A stretch of 64,000 bases of DNA. Source: Pithys albifrons albifrons (Eukaryota; Chordata; Aves; Passeriformes; Thamnophilidae). Made by a program: the position numbers and the translations under genes. Within the stretch, counting starts at the first letter, position 1. Every line of letters begins with the position of its first letter. The stretch covers positions 105,898,227-105,962,226 of the forward strand of contig NC_092458.1 of assembly GCF_047495875.1 (NCBI RefSeq), given 5' to 3'. This document shows positions 39,257 through 50,885 of this stretch, in pieces. Below the pieces are notes generated by a model. The model saw only the letters and a program-made list of their open reading frames with translations. It had not been told where the DNA came from and did not search any database.

Positions 39257-42200
39257 CCAGATAAAACTCTTTTATGATACCTGTATTTTTCACAAGCAGC
39301 AGCTTAAAATACAACATAGACCTTTTCTGCATTTTTCACTAGATATGGAAATACAAAACCAAGATATGCAGGAATATATTAATTTTTGCACACCTAGAAG
39401 TCATACAAACTTACACAAAATATAAGGTCATGAAATGACAGCTGAATGACATATTAAGCTTTGTTTTATAAGGCAATGAAACCAGAGAGGTCTAATCCAT
39501 TTCTAAGTGACTGCAAAAGTCAGATCTTTATGCCCAGTAATTCAAAGTACCAGTAAGTTCCTAGGGAAATGTGCAGTAAGAGATGTTTATGTTGAAGAGA
39601 TGCAAAGTGAGGCTCCTGAAAACGTGGGCCTTAGTGCAGGTGGAAGAACAAAGACCAACAACTGCACAACTCAATATTGCTGGTGTGATCATTATTTTCC
39701 TCAGAAGTGATAAAGCCTTAAAAACTGAGGTGATGATGTTTTCCTCCAGCCCTGATGCTTTTCATTATAATAGGTAAGGAAAGGATACGAGCACGACAGT
39801 GTAAAGAGAAAACATATCAAAGAAAACAAAATAGAAATTATGGAAAAAAGTTGAAATATGATGTTTTCCTGCCCTGGGTTTGCTCTGTGGTGGTGTAGAG
39901 CACTTTGCAAAGACCAGGACATCATTCTGGGCTCAAGGAAGGGATTTAGAGGGGGCAATGAAAACCATAATGATGCAAAGAGAATTGAATGACTGATTAC
40001 AGGAACTGAGGTGTAGGGGAGATATATGAGTGTGTGTTGCTAAACTGATGTCGGAATGTCTAACCTAATTTTTGCTTCCCTTTTCCCAACAGATAATCCA
40101 CCTGCTGCAACTTCTCCTAAACCTTTAATTGCTTATGAGTTCCTCACGAAAATTTGTCACAAGCCTGGGAACTATTAGTATCCCTACAACAGTTATACTT
40201 TAACTTTGATACATGCCCTTAATTTCCATCCATCCCACTGTTCCAAGGTCCTTAACTGCATCACTGAACTGCTGATTCATGTCACAGGTGGTGCTTTCAT
40301 CTAAAGGCTGTCTTTTACAACTGAGCAGAAAAATACCTATACAGAGACGTTGCTCAGTACACTCAGAACAGGATGCACTATTTCAAATAAAAATACACTT
40401 TTAAAGCTAGAGTCAACAGTACTTAATCACTATGCAAATCTTGCCATATGTCCAGACATAAACCCAGACAGCCATGTCCCTCAAGCCCTGTTGGTCATAT
40501 GGTCAACCTGGCTTCTGCCAAGTCTGTGGCAAGGGTGTACTTTTTCAGGGTCCTGGAAGATTTCCTCCTTTCGGATTAGAGCCATAATTATTCAGGGATC
40601 TCAACAGTTTACAGAAGAACTGCCTATGCTCATGCCAGGTTGAAACCACTACAGGCCAGGCACTCACACTTAGTATTTTACTGCCTGGCATGGGCATTTG
40701 AAAAGCCACCAAAATCCGTAGTATTGGCCAATAGAGCCAAGTTTCTTTGCTTTTTGCATAAGGCCAAACTTACACATATGTCTAAGGCAGGCACATATTT
40801 TCATCTCTCATTTCAGAACCTTAATTCTCTATAAATTAGTTCAGGGTTTTTCCCCTTTTGTCACCAGAATGGAAATTTCAAATGTATAATGGAACGCGAA
40901 TAAGTGAGAACAATTATAAGATGAATAGCACTTGATATTTTTGAAAAAGCTTTTTTTCCTTTCTGCTACTGCAGCTCTTTCTGCCTGTCTGCCTCCCCAG
41001 TGATGACAGTGCAGTTTCTTTGCCTTCAGGGTTCCTTTTGTCCCTTAGGTTCAAAATTCACTAGAGGATGCAGACAACCACGCCTGTCATTGATCTCTGC
41101 TAGACAACTGAGGTGGTGACTCAGCGTCTGCACCAAAATATTACCTTAGAGATAAGCAATTAACCTGATTAACTACCCAAATTATTTTTAGGTAATTCTG
41201 AGCACCCAGCATATGCTCCATATTCTTCTCTGAATGTTAGCTGCTGCATCTCCATGCTGCATTCATATTTCTCTGTCTGGCAGTAGCTATGCATGTAGAC
41301 TCTTAGATGGATATTCGTAGATAAAAGCAATGATGAACAAAACTGCGTCTCACCCTGTTTTGGTATTCTGTGACATTCCCATCTCAGCAGACTGTGTCTG
41401 GCAGTCTCACAATGAGGCACTGCATGTGTCAGGGAGATGGATTATATCTGCAGTGTCTGAATTTCAACCCTGACTACATGAGCTCCTGCTTAACCTTACC
41501 TTGGAGATCTTGAATTTTGTGTCATTGAATTAGAACAGCAAATATATATATTTTCATGTGCCCTTATTATACCACATTGCAAATATTTAGTAGTGTGAGA
41601 TAACAAAATTAAAGAAAACCATGCCCTTTTTTACATATTTGGCAAATAGCATTCTTACTCTTTATTTTGAACTATAAAGCTCAAAGTACTGCAAAAGCAG
41701 TGCAATTGTATTTCTGGGGTGGTTTTTTTAGGTTTTGGGAATTTAAAAAAAAAAAAAAGCTATGAATTTCCTTTCAGGATCTTGAGGCAGATCACAGAAA
41801 TAAGAAATGGATTAGCATATCTGTTTCCACTAAGGTATGAGCACCAATTCTGCAAAAAGTCTTGTGAAATAAATTGGTTAATCACATCTCCTTCTGTCTA
41901 GTTAACAACATTGGTACTGCAGCTCACAGCTTAGCTGAAATGTGTAACTAGTCTGCATTAAAAGAAACAATGAAATGGCTGGAAAATTTCGGAGTCACTG
42001 ATACCAGGATGATGCAGGAAAAGAAAATCAGACCAACTGGAGCTACACACTATTTTTTCCATGAAAAAATCCTTTTGCCATGAAAAATTGCTAAACTTGG
42101 ACCTTCACTGCTATAAATTCAGATCTGAACAGAAACAAAAAGATATACTGAACATGCAGGGCTTCATAGTTTGCAATTTCTGAAGGCTGTCATATGAGAA

Positions 42201-44626
42201 ACAGCTTTGTTCATTTGAAGTCAATTCGGTCTTTTGGAGTTATAACCCAAAATTTGTCTTGTAGAAATATAAAGTGTGATATCTTGAGTACAGCAGTGAG
42301 TGAAGATGAAAGAAAAAAAACCCCTTAATTGAATACAATAGCACACACCTACAGTTGGTTATCTCCTACTGTTCAGTGTTGGGCATTAGACTGATTTCAG
42401 AATGGAACCATCAAGCTGAAATTCTTACAGGTAAGTTTGTTTTACCATTACTTTCTCCTTTGTAAAATCTTCTAATTAGCAGGACTTGTCACACCAGCAG
42501 TTTTTAAAAACTGTATTGTGACTTTTTATGAGAGATGGCTACAAAGATGCACTGGGAGCCCTTTTCACCCCTCCTTAAACCTGGGTTTGGTTTGGAGTTT
42601 AAACCAGCACATGGAAGAGTAAGGGGCTCTGGCCACTACAATATACCGAAAATGCTGATGTAGCACAAAGGATTTAAGGGCTGTTTAATTCATTTCAGTA
42701 TCTGCACTTTAAAGGCTAAGTTTTTAAATATAAGTGAAAATAACTCCCTGGTTCTAAAACAGTTTTCATTTTCACAGTCCTGAATCAGAGAAAATACTAT
42801 TTAAAAAAATCTTAACACTGTGATAGGCTGGGAACAGAGTGCTGTACATGTTTCTCTCTGCATGTGCATTGCATGTTAATCCTGTGGAACTCCCTATATC
42901 AGAATAAGTTATTAGGAAAAGAAACACCTTTATGTGATTAACTATCAGATATGTACCTAATAAAATATTTTGGTTTTACCCTTCAGCTTTGTTTGCAAAT
43001 AGTGCTTATCCATCTCAAATCATCACATTTGAAAGTATAGAATCCAGCCAGCACAATAAACAGTCCTAAAGATTTGCAGAAATGGCCTCACGCTCTAAGT
43101 TGTACTGCCTAGCTCATCTCAACTGAGACCTAGCCCAGGAGCTTTCTCATGCTTAGACAACACAACTGCTTCATCAATCACCTTATTTTGCATTTCAACA
43201 CTAATCTAATATTTTCATTCTCAAACCATCCTCTGTAGCTGTTCCATGCTCACTTTTCTTCTTTCTGCTAGAGATCAATTATAACTACTGTCATATTGCA
43301 CAAACCACAGTATTTCTCATGACTGCAGATTCTGCATATCTCAGAAAGCAATAATCAGAATGACATATTCAAGTCTTCAGTGACCGTATTTCAGAGACAG
43401 GCTTGAGCAGCAGAGACAATTTGATACATTCAAAGATCAGTGACAGACTCACACTGTCACTGAGATTATTTTTGGCTCTCCTCTGTCCTCTAAATGGTAT
43501 GAAAAGCTGCTCCTACAAGTCATTCCAAGTCTGTCTATATTGCCTCAGGGTGTACATTGCATTAGTAGTTTATACAGTTACTTCTGTTATGCAAACAATG
43601 TTGATGTTCTTTAATTTCACTATGGCTCCTGAAGGCATGTAATACTTTCTGGTGCTTCTGAACCCAACACTAATGCTGTCTTTGGGAACTAGCAGCAATG
43701 GCTTTCTAGAAGACTGTACTGTTTCACACTCTCACCTTGGGAAGCACTGCACTTCCAAACAGGCATGTATGAGTTGTGCTTCCACAGTAGCAGGTTCAGG
43801 ATGAGGACCAGCCTTTGGTAACTGCTGTCTTTTCCTCTCTGCTAGGGTTGATTGAAATGGAATTAAAGAGATTCTAACATGCCTTTAAAATCCAGGAGTC
43901 TGAATATTTAAAAAGCAGTATATCATAAATTAAATAAAACACAACAAAAATCTTTGAAGTTTTAGGTTACTTCGTTGTGGAGTATGTCCTTTACCACCCA
44001 AACCAAAGCTTTCTCTTTATACAATTACAAACAATTTAAGTGTCCTCATTACATTTATTCCTCTTCTCATACCTTGTTTCTCTTGGAATTGGTGCAATGC
44101 ATTGTTGTCCCTTTCTTACTCCCTTCACTTTTTAATGTGGAATGTTTTCTGCTACTTCAGTGTACTGAAAAGAGTCACCTAAAAACATCCAACTTAAAAG
44201 AATAGTGACTCTTTTGATTAAAAACCCTGAAGAATGTTGTTTTATTTAGTCTTGAAGAAAATATATTATGTCAACTGATTAATTCAAACAGATAAAAAAA
44301 GTTTGGAGTATCAATACTTAACTTTGAAACAGATTTAATGCTGTAGCTCTTTTGTGGGGCAGTTAATCCATGCATCAAGTTCACGTCCTGTCTTCCAAAA
44401 AAGTGCAAATCTTACTTTAAGAGAACATTTTAATAACAAAACCAACATGTAATAACAGCTTTTATAGATACTAATAATCTATAAGTGAAGTTTTACCTTG
44501 ATGTTTCATGAAACTGAACATAGCTTTATTTCAGGAGAACTTTGTGACATTCAGACCAAAGAGTCCAATGGCCACGAGTACCCCTGGACCAAATTATCTC
44601 ACCTGCTGTGTCATGATTCCCAAAAT

Positions 44627-44676
44627 ATCTGTTATAAAGCTCTGAAAAAAAATCTGTTATAAAGCTCTGAAAAAAA
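44627..44676 (+). repeat. Tandem duplication, 25 bp x 2
   Basis: The unit ATCTGTTATAAAGCTCTGAA followed by five more A occurs twice head to tail with no mismatch (44627-44651 and 44652-44676). A perfect copy suggests a recent slippage or duplication event. Confidence 0.92.
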
Positions 44677-45134
44677 AATAGCAAAGAGTGCTATTACGTG
44701 AAGAAAAATAACGTCATCACACAATGTTCCAAAAGCTTTACAATTAACCTCAAGATCACATACTCTGTGTCAGTCTTGAAACAAGAAGCACACATGCTGT
44801 GTGTCTGCATTTACATTTATCAACTTATAGCTTATAAAAACTTAAAAAGTTGCAGATAGTCTGAGCTACAGAAGTTCAAGAAATGCCTTCTCATGTCTAG
44901 GGTTTTTTTCTCAGTGTCTCCATCTTCCCTCCCAGCTCTGAGATGTTAGATATAATTTCAAAGTTCTCAGTTTCTGCTAAGGAAGCTCATCTGTGCAAAA
45001 GTATCTAATGATAGCACATAAAGAAGATCAAGTCAGACAATTCTTAAAGATGTACAGTGATAAGCTGCAGATATAAATTCTAACATGGAAATGTTAACTG
45101 GATACTAGGAATTGTAATGAAGAATACTGAACAT

Positions 45135-45265
45135 AGAAACAGGTTGCTAAAGAGGCCTGAACATCTCCAAGGATGGATATTCCATAACCTCATTTGGGAA
45201 AGGCCTTGGGAAACCTGGTATAATCTAGCCATGCATTGAACAGGGGATTCCCTCCAATGGAAATT
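45135..45265. mobile_element. Degraded CR1 shards
   Basis: Short stretches look like CR1 3' sequence. AGGCCTTGGGAAACCTGGTA near 45202-45221 fits the plus-strand CR1 tail, while GAACATCTCCAAGGATGGA near 45160-45178 fits the opposite strand. Both are much diverged. The pieces are either one old CR1 read ambiguously or two oppositely oriented fragments. A repeat-library alignment is needed. Confidence 0.45.
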
Positions 45266-45591
45266 ATTTTATGAAATACCAAAATGACTACATATCTTAA
45301 TACTTTGTGTAATTAGAAGTTTTCTATAGTCTACCTTTGGAAAAAGAACACTCTTTCTCTGGCATATGAGGCAGCTACAGCAAATCCTACCTACCACTAC
45401 ATAGTAGACAAAAGTATTGAATTGCATGCTGAAAAGATTCTTGACATAGCAAAAAAATAATTAATTGTTAAAGCAGGAGCTCCTTTTCCTTGATGAACGG
45501 ATCAGTCTCACAGATGATTGACAAGAGCATTTTAAGACTCTTTAGGATAACGGGCAACAGTAATTACCAAAGATGTTTAGGTTAGTTATTA

Positions 45592-45621
45592 AAAAGAAGT
45601 TGTTAGAAAAGAAGTTGTTAA
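45592..45621 (+). repeat. Tandem duplication, 15 bp x 2
   Basis: AAAAGAAGTTGTTAG is followed directly by a second copy that differs only at the last base. Confidence 0.88.
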
Positions 45622-46620
45622 AAAGATCTCTCCAATGCTATTTACTATTTTTTCACTAAATCTCCCTGTTCATGATGACAGATGATACAGATATGTCTTA
45701 AGGAGTTCTGTGCAAGCAATTTCTTATGTGTTTTTGTTTCACTAGAAGGAAAAATTAGTTTATCAACACCTGAGCACCGGTAGATCACATTCACAGTTTC
45801 AGGTGCAGACACAGAAGATTTTTGCATGGGTAAAACATGTGCCATTGCCTCCTCCTCCTCTTCAATCAATCAATCGAAATACACTTGTTCACACACACAG
45901 CAACAATGCATCTGTTGAAGGTTGAAACCAGCCCAGTCTAAAATAAGTCACAAAAATTCAGTGTAAATCTTCATTATTTGAATGCAAATAGTAAGAAAAA
46001 AGTTGCATTCAGATGGCTAAAACTTAGTCTTGAAGATGGAATGTTACCTCTATTATTTTATCATATAATCCAATTTTATTATTTCCCTTCAAACTGACGC
46101 CAGGCATAGCACCTCAAGACCTTCAAAAAAAGATTTTGGGTTTTTTTCATCCAGAATTTCTTCACAAACTTTGTCACTTACAGAAAGAAAAGTGCATTAC
46201 AAACAATATTTGACAGGTGCTTTCTGTGTAGTTTCAATTTTTTACAAAATCATTTTTTTAGATTTAAACAAAGGACCAATTGAAACCAGAAAATAATCCG
46301 CCAACTTCACCTATGGAAAATGTTATGTGTACTATGTTGTTAAGCCTTTAGAAGACTTCTAATAATTCTAAGGATGTCTTAGTATAATTACTCTCCTGGA
46401 GAAGTCAGTCATTTAGGATAATTGTCCTGTGGATCTAGAAGCTTAGCTGGAAAATATAGCTTCTTCACAACTTATACCAACAGTTTCAGCACCTGGGAAT
46501 TAGGAAGAGAATTGCTTTCAAGATTCAAACTTTTCATTTTCCCTTTATATCTGAGCTAAAAACACATTACCAAAGTTAGTCTCTGGGAAGCATCAGTCTA
46601 GCTACTTAAAGAAATAGAAT

Positions 46621-46733
46621 GAAAAAAATGAAACCAAAACAACAACAACAAAAAACCACCACCACCAACAACAACAAGAAAAAACCAATAACAACAGCAA
46701 AAAACCACCACCAACAACAAAAAAACCCCCAAC
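46621..46733 (+). repeat. CAA/CCA trinucleotide-rich block
   Basis: CAA runs alternate with CCA runs and A runs over about 110 bp. Reading it in frame gives lysine, glutamine, threonine and asparagine runs (the start of a 109-codon frame at 46619), which is a repeat artefact. It is the most extensive of the A/C-rich tracts in the window. Confidence 0.88.
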
Positions 46734-49232
46734 CTGATTCTGGTCTAAATAAAGACACATTTGTTAAAATCAAACTTGCACTAACATATTACTCTTCAAA
46801 GTCATCTAGACTTCAGAGCTTGGTAATGAGTGCTCAAAGGCTGCTGGAATTCATATCTGGGCTTCACAATGGACACAATGAACAGAGGTGTCTGCTGACT
46901 AAATTATGCCACTATCAGTCAAATAACAGGCAAATACCAAGAATTTAAGAGACTGAAGTCCTTAAAAATAGTTGATTGCATGAAAGGAAGAGGAGTTATT
47001 GGTCCTAGAAGGCATGTATTTGAACAGATTGCGTGTGAATAGGTCAGGTCCACTTTCCACCTTCAAATAATGAACTCTGAAAGCAATGCTTGTAGGATTT
47101 TATTTACAAGAACAAAGAAAACCCACTTCCCTTTAAGTTCACAGATTGCTTTATTTTACATTCATATGAGCTCTGACTCCAATTAAAACCATGACAACCT
47201 GACAGTGTGTTCTAAAACTAAAAACTCCCTATAACTACAAAAACCTTAAATAGATTGCTCATCAACCCAGAACTAAGGATCAAACAATGAATGCTCTCTG
47301 GATAACAGGTGAAGTTCAGTGTCCCTAGTTACCAGTTATTTTTTAACCAATTCTAACTTAGAGCAGTAGGGTCTTAACAGGTTTCCTTAGAAAAAAGATA
47401 TATGAAATAGGAAGTTAATGCTAAACTATAATATTCCCATTGACTTGCAAACTTAAAAACAAATAAAGAAAAAGTAAGGAGAGGGAGCAGGAAAAAAATA
47501 GTTTCTAGATGTAGTAAGCAGCAATAACACCAGTTCTTCCATTAAACAACAAGGGGATGCTTTGGAGAAGAAAAATGAATAACACACCAAGATGACAAAG
47601 TAGGATGGACATGAAAGGACTGGCAAATGTGCTGGCAAGTGAGATATTGACCTTTGTGCCATGAAGTTCTTGGGTTACTAAACTTACTGTCTTAGGAATG
47701 GCAACTGTTACTCAAACAACTTCAGCATAAGAAAAGGACCTTAATATGCATCACTCAAATGGTTTTGACTTTATTCCTACTAGTCAAACACTCTGGACAA
47801 ATTTTCAGTTCTACATTTGAATCTCCAGCAAAGCAACTGCATAAGCTTAAGAGTAAGGGGAAGGAACAACTTCTTTTCTAATTTTGATATCCCCAGATAA
47901 GTGTATAAAGAAACACTTTGATGTTTTAATAAAAGAAGGTTTGGCTGCATAGCTCAGAACAGTCTTAAAAAAGTATGGTGTATCTTTTAACAGTTAATGT
48001 GAGAGCATGCATAAAGAGGGAAACAAATAACAACAAATGAAAATAAAAAGTTATTTAAAAAAAATCTAAAAATTGGGTGCTCCTGTTCCTTTACAACCTA
48101 TTTCAAAAAGGCTTACAGCAACAAATTAAAATATTAACAAGACTACCATTACTGAAATTTTTTATAGCTCTCTACTGTGCTGAAGCAGGCTGGTTGACTT
48201 CTCCCACTGAGCCTTTGAACTGCATTTCTCATGTTACTTCTAACACTGTTCAAGTGAGATTCAAGGGTTTCCTTCGACGACTTTCCTGGGTTTTGCCATT
48301 CAGGTGCAGCATAACTCTTGAAATGCTGAATAAGTATCTCACTCTGGGACAACTTTTATCCTTAGCAACATGACTACATTTTATGATTTTAATGAAAGCG
48401 GGAAGTAGCAGGAATGTTCAGCAATGTTGTAGTAACGTAGCTACATTGTTCATTCAAATGAAACTGTATTGAATACAAACTATTCATTAAAATAACATTT
48501 ATGTGAGACTTAACCTTAGAAACAGGATAATTTAAAGCCAAATCTGACTTTCTATTCTCATTCGTGCCTGCACACTGCAACTGTCACACTCCATTGGTAA
48601 AAAGACAGCAAATGATTTGCTACAACTAGACAGTTTGGTCAGCAAAGACTTAACCTCAATTTCTTTCCATCAGTATCTTAAACATCACATAAGAAATGTT
48701 CTCTAATTTTTTTTGTTTCCTTTGTACCACAAAGGAAAACAAAAACGTTTTTGTTGATCAAAAATATGAGTCCAGAAAAAAATTCCCAGCCTTTCTGTGT
48801 AACAGATTGGGAGTTTTCCAAAACTATGCATAAGACAGATGCCCATTTCTGACAGAAGATTGAACATGCTTTGTGAAAGGTGATTTATTTATTTTTTAGT
48901 TTAATAACAACTAAACAGATGCATGGAGGAAAAAATGGCACACAAAGGATCTCACACACAAATAAATTCAGCAAAACTCAGATTTGACAACTTGTTTTAT
49001 GGAGAGGGAGAAGAAAAGGTTCTCTTTTTCTGTTTCCACATGAGTACGTCTCAGCGTCATTCAAATCAGCCTCATGAATGCCTTCTCCTAGTTATTTATA
49101 TGAACCAAAGGGCTAAAACTGTCTTGACTGACTGAAGCAAAGTTTGACAAGAATAACATTCACAGTAGTTCTGTCATAATGCTCATGGCTGTAGTGCTTG
49201 TTCAGCTGCCAATAATACACTGAGAAACATAA

Positions 49233-50885
49233 AAATCTTAGAACGGCTTGAGTTGAAAGAAACCTCAAAGATCATCTATTCCAACCCCACTGCCATGGGT
49301 AGGGAATCTTCTAGCAAACCAGGTTGCTCAAGGCCCCACCTAACCCAGCCTTGAACAGTTTCAAGGATGAGGCATCCATAATTTCTCTGGGTGATCTGTT
49401 CCAGTGCCTCATTATCTTCTGAGCAAAGAACATCTTCCTAACATCTAATCTATAACTCTTCTCTTTTAATTTAAAAACATTCCTCCTCTTATCCTATCAC
49501 TATTTGCCTGTATAAAAAGTTGCTCTGCCTGTCTCTTGGAAACTCTCTTTAGGTGCTGGAAGGCTGCTATAAGGTCTCCCAAGAGCCTTCTTTCGTCCAT
49601 GCTGAACAACCCCAGTTCTCTCAGCCTGTATGAGTTGAAAAGATGCTCAAGACCCCAAAGCATCTTCATGACCCTCTTTTGGACCTGCTCAAACAAGTCC
49701 ACATCTTTCTTGCACTGAAGACTCCAGAGCTGAATGCAGTATTCCAGGCAGGATCCCATGAGGGAAGAGTGGAAGGGCAAAATCACCTCCCTGGACCTGC
49801 TGATCAAGCCTCTTTTGATGTAATCCAGGATGAGGTCATTCCTGGATTGTGAGTGCACAGTGCTGGCACATGTTTGTCTTTATATTCATGAGAACTCTCA
49901 AGTCCTTCTCCTCAGGGTTTCTCTCCATGAGTTTTGTGAGACTGCCCCCACCCAGGTGCAGTGCGTTGTACTTTGCTGAACTTCGTGAGGTCCTGGTGGG
50001 CCCATTTCTCAGGCTTATTCAGGTCCCCCTGCATGGCATTCCTTCCTGCTCTTGTGTCAGTGCTTCACTCAGCTTTGTGTCATCTGGAAACCATCTGCTG
50101 AGGGTGCACCTGCTGTCATGGTCTCATTGATAACGATTTGAAAGAGCAGCTGTCCCAAGACTGAGCCCAAGGGACACTACTCATCACTTAACTATGTCTG
50201 GATGTAGAGACATTGACCAGAGGCATCTAGCTGTGTCCATTCAGCCAATTGCTTACCTAATAAATAGTCCACATCTCTCCATATGGGACCACTTTGAAGG
50301 CCTTGCAGAAGTCTGGGTAGGTAGCATCAGTGGGTCTTCCTTTGTCTGTAGCAGTCACTCTATCATAGAAGTCAATCAGAGTGGTGAGGCACAATTTGTT
50401 CTCAGTGAAGCTGTGCTAATTGTCTTAGATCACCTCCTTGTCTTACATGTAACTTAACGTTGCTTCTTTATGTATCTATTCCATGATCTGCCCAGGCACA
50501 GAGGTAAGGCTCACCAGTCTGTAGTTCCCCAGGTCTTCCTTTCTCCCCTTTTCAAAAATAGGAATGATGTTTCCATTATTCTGGTCACCAGGGACTTTGC
50601 CTAATGGCCATGACTTTTCAAATATGATGGAGGGGTGACTTGGCAAAAACATCAGCCAGTTTCCTCAGGACCCTGGAATGCATCTCCATCAGGCCACATA
50701 GTCTTGTGGCTATTCAGTTTTATGAGGTAGTCTTGAATCTGCTCTTCACTTGGAGTCAGAGAGACTTCACTTTCCCAGACCCCTGCGGGACAGGTTACCC
50801 CTGGAGCACTCTAGAATAAATCCCAACCACCAAGTGTCCTTTGTTGGTCCTGTCCTTGCTTTTTACCCACAGGCTCTCAATTTGT
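49233..50885 (-). mobile_element. CR1 LINE fragment, longest copy, about 1.6 kb
   Basis: The 3' end is at the left (AAATCTTAGAACGGCTTGAG, then AAGATCATCTATTCCAACCC near 49267-49286). The element continues through the ORF2 tail into the reverse-transcriptase palm. It is clear to about 50790 and probably reaches about 50885, where CR1-like words (CACCAAGTGTCCTTTGTTGG, CCCACAGGCTCTCAA) can still be recognised. It is minus-strand like the other two main CR1 copies but more diverged, with many stops and a lost 3' simple repeat, so it is probably the oldest. No target duplication was found. Confidence 0.9.
49466..50330 (-). pseudogene. CR1 ORF2 reverse-transcriptase relic
   Basis: Minus-strand codons show palm motifs of a non-LTR reverse transcriptase in the correct order. 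Near 50293-50320 the motif A region reads [12 protein letters not shown], keeping one aspartate and the KAF block. At 50090-50073 the catalytic box reads FPDDTK, with both aspartates present and a proline where CR1 has alanine. A 130-codon open stretch then follows (49858-49466) with SREVILPFHSSL and LRELGLFSMDERRLLGDL. Frameshifts and stops between the blocks exclude a working enzyme. The family assignment is firm; exact frame joins were not worked out. Confidence 0.82.

Larger units (their letters stand above)
37121..45134. other. Unique DNA, no gene seen
   Basis: No gene was recognised. A 153-codon frame on the plus strand (37273-37734) has no recognisable domain and ordinary composition, and I treat it as chance. 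Simple tracts: A/C-rich at 39192-39256, A14 at 41745-41758 and the 25-bp duplication at 44627-44676. Confidence 0.5.
45266..49232. other. Unique DNA, no gene seen
   Basis: No exon or RNA gene was recognised. It contains a 15-bp double repeat (AAAAGAAGTTGTTAG) at 45592-45621 and the CAA/CCA block at 46621-46733. Open frames reach 109 codons, the longest produced by that simple repeat. Confidence 0.5.

Noticed and set aside
42580..42615. GTTTAAACCAGCACA as the right end of an LTR
   Set aside because: Only about 15 bases resemble an LTR end. No body or left end was found upstream.
46619..46948. 109-codon frame rich in K, Q, N and P
   Set aside because: Its first third is the CAA/CCA simple repeat and the rest is unremarkable.
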